Below, one piece after another: positions 19,155-27,186 of a stretch of DNA of 31,665 nucleotides. Positions within the stretch are counted from its first letter, which is position 1; the number at the start of each line of letters is the position of its first letter. Source of the DNA: Tieghemiomyces parasiticus. Lineage: Eukaryota > Kickxellomycota > Dimargaritomycetes > Dimargaritales > Dimargaritaceae. Under the pieces are notes generated by a model. That model had not been told where the DNA came from, did not search any database, and worked only from the letters and a program-made list of their open reading frames with translations. The stretch lies in assembly GCA_027575765.1 (NCBI GenBank), contig JANBPT010000540.1, forward strand, positions 1 through 31,665. Reading direction: 5' to 3'. The position numbers and the translations under genes were made by a program.

Positions 19155-20448
19155 TCTGGGAGAGGTGACTGACTGGACGGTGCGATTAGATAGTGGGAAC
19201 ACCGTTGGGACACAGGCGGCTAAAAATACGGAATCACAACAGGGAATAATCGAATTGTCTAATATGATTTAGGCGGAGGGAAGGAAAGTGGCCAGGATTG
19301 CATCAGGTTGAACCTCTAGTAAGAGCAACCAGTTAAAACCCTCTAGCATGGACGGTTGCAGGAGCGTGGTAGCGAGCGGCTCTGCCGCATGCTGGTGCAA
19401 CCGGATCCAATCAAACGCCGTAGATGATAATCGGTCTGCTGTCTGTGCTTATTCTAACCACCACTCACTCGACACCAGGTTCCGAGTCAATCAGGGCATG
19501 AGTCAGAGCAGCGCGAGCCAAGGCTTCTGGAGGCTCCCTTAGATAAATGGACGGCTACCCTTAAAATACGCCTTGGCCCAGGGTCTATTTGCCAAGGAGG
19601 CTTATGTGTCTCAGTCCGTGCCTAGACTACTGATATGGCGAGATGTGAGTTCCCCCCCCCCCCCTCGGCTTTACTTCCGGCATATGGATGAGAGGTTGCC
19701 AGCATTGGTGAAATCCGGCCCATTAATGCGAACCTGAAGCCATCCCGAAGCCTTGTGGCTGTCTGATAGAGCGAGTCTATTGATGCAATAGGGCGGGCGG
19801 GCGGACAACCGGACCCTTGCACCCCCCCCCGTTTCATTTTATCGACGCTGCCCATCCATCACCTTGGTCACTCTTTTTGAACAGCAAGTTCTGGGGTGTC
19901 ATGGCCACTGGTCAGTGGACCCGTATCCATGGCTGTACTCACAATACACAGTCACCGCTTATTATTGTTTTGGCGGTTCTTGTCCTCCCCCACTCTCCTT
20001 TCCACCCGATGCGGTTGCCCCTGACTTAATGGCCAGTGACCATCCGCCCTTAATACCTGCCCGCACCCTTCCCCTGTCCACTTCTTGGTTTCCTTCCAAA
20101 CGACCTTGTCTCTCAGAACTCACAGAAGCCTTCTTTTTTTTGTTGCCACGCATCCGTCTTCCCATCCAGCTCCCAGCCGCGACGGGGGAGAGGAGGTACA
20201 TCACTTCCACCACTAGATATCGCCCGCCCATACTCACACGCCCAAGCTGCACTCGACCATTTCAGTGCCTCTGGCGCACTCGGCTCAACGGCCCAGTCTT
20301 CCTCGACCTTCGCATTCGTACCATTACGACATTCCCAGCCGGCCCATTCGCCCTGGGAGGTTCCGCCGAGCCGCCCTGTTCCTGAACCGCTCTCCGCTTT
20401 CATTCACCTATTACAAGACCCGCAGCTTTGCCAAGTGCTACTAGTATC
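19155..20448. other. divergent spacer between TAF10 (-) and ATG5 (+)
   Basis: This 1.29-kb interval should contain both promoters. It includes a run of 13 C at 19652-19664 and a run of nine C at 19822-19830. The 450 bases before ATG5 are pyrimidine-rich, consistent with a long leader. A 173-codon open frame at 19864-20385 has low-complexity Pro/Leu/Thr content that reflects this base bias and shows no domain. It also overlaps minus-strand frames, so I do not call it a gene. No strong TATA box was seen for either gene. Confidence 0.5.
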
Positions 20449-21772
20449 ATGCCTAAGTTGCCAACAGATGAGGACCGGTTTCGTAAACTAGTCTGGCACG
20501 GTAAACTGCCCATTCAGATTTCCCTGGCCAAGGAGGACCGGGCAGCTCTGTTGGGTCGGGCGTCGCCCTCTTCGCCGCCCGTCTACTATGTAAGTTCGTC
20601 GCTGTAGAAGGGGGAGGGGGCAGAGTGGTAGGTGACGAGGTCAGGTGTTCTAGTCAGCAGTGACTCCTCCCCCCGCCCTGACATGGTTACCGCTATGCGG
20701 CAGGATCGGCTGCCCGGGACGTAGACAAGCATAGCAACCGGTTCTTTTTGCCAGATGCGGGCCAATCTAATCTTCAATTCGCCACACTTGCATCGACATT
20801 AACCCTGTTGTCGGTACAGGTCATGGCCCACCGCTGTTCCTACCTGTCCCTGATTACCGACGATGTAAAGGCGTGGCTAGAGGCGCTAGAGCGCGCCGCC
20901 CCAGACCGACCGTCTTCTATCAAGCCCACCCAAGTTTGGTACGCCTTCAACGGTGCTCCGCTCAAGTGGCACTACCCGATCGGCCTGCTCTATGACCTAC
21001 ACTCCATTCGACACCCGCCAGGCACTGTCAGCGCCAAGCCGATCTGTACCACCAAACTACCCTGGACCATAACGGTTCACCTCACCAACTTCCCGGCCGA
21101 CAGGCTTCTCCGAAACCCTTCCCGGGACACTACCCATCACTACTTCATGGCCCAGTACAAGGAGGCCGAGTTTATGCGTGCTGGGTCGACCAAACGTGTC
21201 ATGAATTTGCCCCGGGAGGACCAAGATCGGCTGTGGGCCGGGTTGACCACCGCCGAATTTGAGACGTTCTGGGCAGTGAACCATGGTGCGGTCAATGCCG
21301 ACGACAAGGACGAACTTCCTCGGCACGTGGCGATTAGATTGTACTCACGGACAGACAGCGCGGTCGTCCAGGTGCCCTTGCCGCTGGCGGAGTTAGGTAA
21401 GCATCTGTCACAATGGAAATAGGTGGCCGCTGCGTAGAATCCCTTTGCTGGCCAACCTGCCAATATTGACCTCTCGGACTGAAGATGGAGGTACTAATAG
21501 CACCACCTTCTCCCTCATCACCGCCCATGCTGCCCCAATCCTGTTCCCTAGGATCCCGAACCACTGTCGGCGAGGCTATCGCTTACGCTCTCCGACCTGA
21601 ACAGTTCGCCACCGGCCATCCCCCAAAATTTCGGCCAGAGGACGAATCCGACCAGGACGCGCCCTACATGGTGGTATTGCACGGCATTGTCGTCAGCTCC
21701 ACTACGCCGCTGCTATGGCTTACCCGTAATCTGTGCTACCCGGACAACTTTTTGCATGTTGTCCTGCTGTAA
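20449..21772 (+). CDS. ATG5: autophagy protein Atg5 (three exons)
   Basis: Atg5 is joined covalently to Atg12. With Atg16 the conjugate acts as the E3-like enzyme for Atg8 lipidation on the phagophore membrane. The exons are 20449-20589, 20820-21396 and 21552-21772, giving 312 residues against 275 in human and 294 in budding yeast. Exon 1 gives VWHGKLPIQISL, and the join yields VYYVMAHRCSYLSLITDDVK, matching the family pattern YY-x5-SYL. Exon 2 has APLKWHYPIGLLYDL and LPWTITVHL. The Atg12 acceptor should be Lys161 in QYKEAEF (codon 21159-21161), by alignment to human Lys130. Exon 3 carries the second ubiquitin-like fold: RTVGEAI is replaced here by RTTVGEAIAYAL, then VVLHGIVV and TPLLWLTRNLCYPDNFLH near the end. 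All junctions keep frame. The protein looks complete and functional. Confidence 0.95.
20590..20819 (+). other. ATG5 intron 1
   Basis: The intron is 230 bases, with donor TAT/GTAAGT, branch-like TCTAATC near 20765-20771 and acceptor GGTACAG at 20819, phase 0. A tempting acceptor with a better T tract (TTTTTGCCAG, ending 20754) would break the reading frame of the conserved MAHRCSYL segment, so the downstream one was chosen. Confidence 0.85.
21397..21551 (+). other. ATG5 intron 2
   Basis: The intron is 155 bases, with donor TTAG/GTAAGC, branch point TACTAAT (21492-21498) and acceptor TTCCCTAG. It is phase 1. The join makes a Gly codon and leads into the conserved TVGEAI segment. Confidence 0.9.
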
Positions 21773-23819
21773 TTATATCCACCACGCATTGTCTGACTCA
21801 GCTAGTGCTCATAATTTAGATGGTGCAAATATATCCATAGGAGTGTATACTGATAATCGTGCCTATTTTACTGGGATCGATAGTAACTTAAATCAGCAGC
21901 CACTAGCGTTAATAACGGGGCACAACCTGCCCAGTTCTGTGCCTTACTTAGTCTTTAACTTGCCGGGTTAGAATCTGGCAACCCCTGATTTTCAGGTCGG
22001 CTCCGTACGCCTCGGTCGGTACTGGTCCATCCTTCAGAGCAATATTTATGATGATCAGAGCCAGCGGGAGGGACAACAAAGGTATAGATCATGTTGCTGG
22101 TTTATATAGTGTCCAGCTAGGAGAGCCTGGATTCGACAAAGTTGTTTAGCAAGCGGGCCATAGTATATGACTGATGGTAGTACTGACTCCCAATGAAGTG
22201 GCAAGGTTGAGTTGTCAACATGAGCTATGTACCGTCTGGTTCCTGTACAGGATGGTACAAATGGCGGTAGAGGAAGCGTGCCGGAGCTCGACCACTTCCT
22301 CATTAGTTGATGGGCCTCCCTCCGTAGGATCTGAGTTCTATTATTGCTACGTCTCAGCCTTGACGGATCAATGGTCAAATTGGGGGTTATATTTGAGCTG
22401 GTAGCTATTCATACGAAAGGGAGGTTCCTAGTTGTGAATGACGAGGTAAGGCACTGTAGCTTCTAATTAGGTAAAAAGGCCATCATACAGACCCCTGACC
22501 CTGCAACCTTGAGTGCTTTTGAAATAGAGAATGAGGATGCTCACCCCTGCTTGATTCCCGTGGCTCGGGGTTTTAGCTTTGGACATCATGGGGATACTCT
22601 AATGCAAGACGATGGTGTGCCTCGGTGCACCACTTAATCAGGAACCTTATCTGGGGATAGGTTTACCCGCGAGTGGTTTGACTGTGGTACGATAAGCTAT
22701 CGGTAACCGCAACCACCTCACAGTTTTATCACTAACTGCACACAACGGCGACTTCGCTAAGCCGTAGACCTCGCCCCAGCGCAAAGATCCTGCTCGGTGG
22801 TAAACCAAGGAATGCCGACTAACATTATAGTATATATATCTGGCGTTTATTCACCTTTTCCACACTGGTACTTTTACTCTTTAATAAACTCCACTGCCGG
22901 CATCTCATCTACACGACATTTCTTACAATCTCATATCCACCATATCTCTGCTTCCTCGTGATAACAGCCTCTCATGCAAAATCTCCGGCTACTCACTGTT
23001 CCATAGATTTATTGGGTAATCATCCTACTTTGCGGTGCGGTTTAGTATATCTAAACCGCCGACCTTCGCTACGCTCGGGGCCACGGCCTACTCTTCACTT
23101 CCCAATCGATTCTCCGTCCCCTCGCACAACCCGCTACACAGCACGCCTCCCGGCGCATTAGTACAACGTAAACCGCGACAGACCAACAACGTAACGGATG
23201 GCCTCTTCGACCCTCGAGCGTTCGTTCAGCGGGATGAAGAAAGTACCTAACCGTACATGGTGTAACGTTGTACGGCCATCGATTGGGCAATGTGTGGCCA
23301 ACCGTTGCAATCGAGAGGTGGTCCATGTTATCCTAGACCCTTCAGTGATGCCCCCATTAACACTTTCCGTTTCATGTCACCGCTCGCCCCAGTTCAAAAT
23401 TTGGCGACTCACCTGCCCATTCCTCGGTTCATTTTTTGGCCTCTATTGAAAGGTGTTCTTACTTGAACCTATGGGTATCGGCTGGCCCGTTGCTCCACCC
23501 CATCCCAATGCACCTGGAAACCCGGCTTTTCACTTTCCTTATCAGTTGGCCCCGGGCTCGGCAAAGTGAGTACGGAGATTGGGTCCCCTACATTCAAAAA
23601 TGATGGACATACTCTCCTCCGCTCCTCCATCCTTGTGGCGCCAACTCGGAGGAAGAGTCTTGGATACGTGGGTCGCTCCATTCGATGGGCTACACAGTGG
23701 TATTCCCACCTGGGGCCCGAAGTCCCTAGCTGTTGATGCGAGGTACGTTGGCCTCAGCCCGGCTGGTCAGCCCGCCCACATCGGCCGTAGCTCTACCCCC
23801 TTCCTCCTCCGGCAGCGAT
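21773..23819. other. gene-poor spacer with an orphan TATA-like site
   Basis: This stretch of about 2 kb shows no gene I can support. Near 22825-22839 an A/T-rich TTATAGTATATATATC is followed by about 130 bases of pyrimidine-rich sequence with TTTAATAAA, resembling a promoter and leader. The first ATG afterwards (22975) opens only ten codons. A frame at 23198-23449 (83 codons with ATG) and overlapping frames around 22958-23250 show no domain, signal peptide or bias. Confidence 0.45.
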
Positions 23820-23826
23820 TATAAAA
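23820..23826 (+). promoter_or_regulatory. TATA box of the 398-residue secreted protein gene
   Basis: TATAAAA, in GATTATAAAATAAACC, lies 187 bases before the ATG at 24013. The sequence after it is rich in C and T, as expected for a fungal start region and leader. The start site is inferred to be near 23850. Confidence 0.6.
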
Positions 23827-24012
23827 TAAACCCTTGCTGGCCACCTTTTCCTTTCCGTATCCTCCCGCACCCACACCTTCACTTTAGCATCGGCCCAGCT
23901 TCTCAAACTTTAGCCCAAGTTTATTCTCGTAGCCGTGATATCACTTACATAGCAAATATCACATTTCTACCCTCGTTTAACGGCCCTTCCAACTAAGTCA
24001 CCCCTACCTAAT

Positions 24013-25209
24013 ATGCGAGCCGCACTTCCTCTTAGTCCCTTTGCCTTGGCCATCCTCTCAACATGTGTCGTTGCCATGACCCTCCCAGCTCACTTTGAAG
24101 AGTATGGTAATGCCCCCGACGACTCGTTCTCGCCCAACGCCCCCTTTCCTTGGAACCCCCTCCACATTGGGGAGGCTATGGGAATGGTTGGCCAGTACGA
24201 ACTCGACCACAACTTGACCCCACCCCCAACCCTAATGACCATGGAGCTCGACCCAAGCCTGGAATACCGTCTTAATGACCCACACTTCATGGTGATCGAA
24301 AGAAACAGACTCTACGACTTTTTAGAGCTTGTCAAACGCCCTTACTATGTAATTGGGTTCTTACAAGAGAGCCAGCCGCGGCACCTGTTTAACTATCAGG
24401 AATTCGTGAACCACTTGTCGCCGCTCTACGCTAATAACTTCGCTCTGCCCGAAAACACCCCGGCGTTTTCGGTAGACGATGTCCTCTTTCTGGCTACCAA
24501 ACTGGCCCATACGACACCTGCCGTGCATGGCCTGCCTATCCGGGATAAACCTACGGGCCCGCCAAACGATGACTATGTCAACCTGTCCCTCCTCAAGACT
24601 TTTCTAGAGTTCAGTGGCTTGCCTGACATGCAAGCTGTGGCCAGAAATGCGGGTATCAATTGTGGTATCAAGTCTTCATTACATGGACTGAACAAAAACA
24701 AGTACCGCCCGAACGACCGCCAGATTGAGGGACCCCGAGAGCTACTGATGAACCCCACCGATCGCACCGTGGCTGTTGCTAAACTTGACGTGCGACAGTT
24801 TCTCAAGTTTCTAAAAGTCATCAAAGTACCCGACTACCACCAGTGCACCCGTCCTAATATCGACCAAGGCCGACCTATTCGATTTAACGACATATACGGC
24901 CTGCTGTTTAAAATGTACTTCCCGGTTGAAGCGAGGGAATTTTTGGAGCGGTCCAAGGCGCTCCGTCCTGGGCTTAAATCTGAGTCGTCCCCTGAGCCTA
25001 AATGGGTTTCTGTCACGGACTTGGTTGAGATCTTTCGTGGTATCACCGATAGCGCACATGGACAAGTGGAGCAACGTCCAGCGGTGGATTTGAGACTCGT
25101 AGATGAGTATCTGCTAGAGAATTTATCGTTCTCATTGGTTATATCTGCAGAGGTGCCGGTGAACCCCACGATGCGTGGGTACACCGGGCCCTACATCTCC
25201 AACGCCTAG
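24013..25209 (+). CDS. secreted protein with degenerate internal repeats (unknown family)
   Basis: I do not recognise this intron-less 398-residue protein. Residues 1-21 or so are a likely signal peptide with a hydrophobic core (FALAILSTCVVA). No later membrane segment or GPI-type tail is visible, so it should be secreted. The mature part has only two cysteines, Cys217 and Cys278, and possible N-glycosylation at NLS (190 and 370). A module appears at least twice: RLYDFLELVKRP (99-110) then FNYQEFVNHLSPLY (126-139) then FSVDDVLFLATKL (152-164), against VRQFLKFLKVIKVP (260-273) then FNDIYGLLFKMY (291-302) then VSVTDLVEIFRGI (332-344). Partial copies occur at LLKTFLEFSGLP (193-204) and RLVDEYLLENL (361-371). 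The pattern suggests a duplicated helical domain. The codons are ordinary. A TATA box lies at 23820. No enzyme motif was seen. Confidence 0.8.
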   Translation: MRAALPLSPFALAILSTCVVAMTLPAHFEEYGNAPDDSFSPNAPFPWNPLHIGEAMGMVGQYELDHNLTPPPTLMTMELDPSLEYRLNDPHFMVIERNRLYDFLELVKRPYYVIGFLQESQPRHLFNYQEFVNHLSPLYANNFALPENTPAFSVDDVLFLATKLAHTTPAVHGLPIRDKPTGPPNDDYVNLSLLKTFLEFSGLPDMQAVARNAGINCGIKSSLHGLNKNKYRPNDRQIEGPRELLMNPTDRTVAVAKLDVRQFLKFLKVIKVPDYHQCTRPNIDQGRPIRFNDIYGLLFKMYFPVEAREFLERSKALRPGLKSESSPEPKWVSVTDLVEIFRGITDSAHGQVEQRPAVDLRLVDEYLLENLSFSLVISAEVPVNPTMRGYTGPYISNA

Positions 25210-25849
25210 AACGGCGACCCGAGAATTCCCTTTAGCAACGAATGCAGTAGGCAATTCTTCCCTTACGCAGTATTTCTGAACCGTCTTGACAGACAATACA
25301 AGAGGTTTTAGGGATCAACCTGCAACCGTAGGATATTTCAGTCGTCCCAAGCGATGACTGAAGAGACAGACCACCCCATTGACAGAATGCCGTTTTTGAT
25401 ACGGAACGGATATGTACTTTACATCTAAACCAGATAATTAAACGAGCGCTCAACTCCCAGCTAGCCGATTACACATTATCGTACATCAACGGTAACAGCA
25501 ACGTTCGACTTATTTTTGCTTTTATTTTATAGTCATTCATTGCTGCTTATCTTCTTTACCTTATCAATTGTTTTCGTGTGCTTTTTGTTATTTATTATTC
25601 CACCAACTGGATCAGTCGCCGCACCTACACAGCCATTTCCTTCGGCCCAAATCATTATGTACCTTACCTATTGCTAGATGAACAATGAACACTTCACTTC
25701 TATCATCTATTTTAATAACTCATTTATATTTTAGTTAGCCAGTTGATAAGCAAAAACTTGAAATAAATAGTGTGGTTATAGGATAGTGTGTCGTTTATTG
25801 ATAGCTTTGGTTGGGGTCTAATATAGGTCGAGAGGACTTGGTTGTTACC

Positions 25850-26047
25850 ATGCCCAAAATTATCGATCCGGTCAGCTGTGACATTTCCGTCCAATTCTCT
25901 ACCAATCCCCCTAATTCCATATACTTGCTACCCTTGTCCAGCGCTACCGACCTTCCTGATCTGTTGGACGTTGCCCCTTTTGACAGGTGGCTTTGCCTAT
26001 CTCCTTTGAGGGCCCGCTTTCCTTCAGTGCCCCCCCCTCTTTACTGA
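25850..26047 (+). CDS. possible 5' exon or short ORF, unrecognised
   Basis: An ATG in the context TTACCATGC opens 65 codons. The first 45 (MPKIIDPVSCDISVQFS onward, to VAPFD at 25983) have a plausible composition. A weak donor, ACAG/GTGGCT, lies at 25986, and a branch-like CTGAC with acceptor GACAG ends at 26055, but that join leads to a stop six codons on. A shorter intron ending at CTTCAG would stay open longer but would be only about 41 bases. I cannot name a family, and it may be chance. Confidence 0.15.
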   Translation: MPKIIDPVSCDISVQFSTNPPNSIYLLPLSSATDLPDLLDVAPFDRWLCLSPLRARFPSVPPPLY

Positions 26048-26470
26048 CCCGACAGCCTAACAATTGTCTACTGATTCCACCTGGCGGTCGGTCCCGCCTC
26101 GCGCTGTCTACTCGAGTCCCTATTACTCGACCATCGATCCGGCTACTACGATGCAGGTTATTGTGATGGAGGTAGGCATGAAGTGGTCTATAGTGACTCA
26201 CTGATTCCATACTAACCCCTGGCCCCGGTCGTTGAACTCCGCCAACCACCAGGTCCAACACATCTAGATAGACCACGACTTCCAAGCGAGGACATAGAAA
26301 AGGAGTTGGGGATGGTCCCGACCAAATCAACCCTCAGTATTCATTCGTTTATTATGCACCTTTAGCCTGTCTTCACGGTGTCACGTGCCTTTCCATACCA
26401 CCCGTTTTCTACCCCCACCACTTGCAGCCATTTGGTGAGCACGCCTTCAATTAAGCTCCACCTGACACAA

Positions 26471-26488
26471 TATACATATATATATATA
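26471..26488. repeat. TA microsatellite
   Basis: TATAC followed by an uninterrupted alternation of A and T to 26488, then further A/T-rich sequence to about 26505. This is simple sequence in the spacer with no assigned role. Confidence 0.8.
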
Positions 26489-27186
26489 CTAATTTATATA
26501 TTAGAATAGACAAATGATGATATCGTAAAAGGACATACCTATTTGATCGAAATATCGATGCTAAACAAATCTGAAGAGCTGATGGGGTTAAGAAGGTTCG
26601 GACCGACATGTCAGTAAAAAGAAATGTGGGAATAGAATGTTGGAGGCCAAAGAACCAGCGGAAGGTGAGACCAGGGAAGTGTGGTACAGTTGGCGCCAAG
26701 GGAGGTGCAATACCGATTACAGGTGTCGGACAGCAACAGGAGTGGAGATTGGTAGGAAGGTGAGAATGTAAGGGTTAGTGGGTAAGTTCGAGGTGCAGCG
26801 GTACAATTGTACGAACTTGATGTGCCCAAGGGGGGGGGGGGGTCGGCGATATATTAAGCCCAGATTGTTAGGCAAATACTTCAGCCGGTCAAACGTAACC
26901 GCGCTAGAATAGAGAACTACAGGCAGAGTGTAGCTCAGGTCGGTGCCTCGCTAAGCGATGTGGATCGATTTAAAACGCCGAGCAATAGATAGACAAGAGT
27001 TGAAGCCTCGGACCTTGTACTAGACGGTGAAACAAAGCCCTAACGCCTCTCAACCAATCTATCACATTGCCCACCTTGACTAACCTGCCGTGTTCGATTA
27101 GCTGAATCGGCTATCCCGCTGACGATCAACAAGCAGATAGTTGCAGCGACACTACCAACGAAAAAAGGGTACTCCGACGATAACAC

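Larger units (their letters stand above)
25210..27186. other. A/T-rich, gene-poor spacer
   Basis: This spacer of nearly 2 kb lies between the 3' end of the secreted protein gene and the 3' end of the myosin gene. From 25490 to 25800 it is notably A/T-rich and T-rich on +, with an AATAAA at 25762-25767. It holds a TA microsatellite at 26471-26488 and a run of 13 G at 26830-26842. One possible gene start at 25850 is listed separately. I saw no tRNA, transposon frame or long repeat. Confidence 0.5.

Noticed and set aside
19864..20385. 173-codon frame upstream of ATG5
   Set aside because: It is low-complexity, overlaps minus-strand frames, ends before ATG5 in no useful relation to it, and shows no domain. 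It is probably leader sequence.
23198..23449. 83-codon ATG frame in the spacer before the secreted protein gene
   Set aside because: It has no signal peptide, domain or codon bias, and competing overlapping frames exist.
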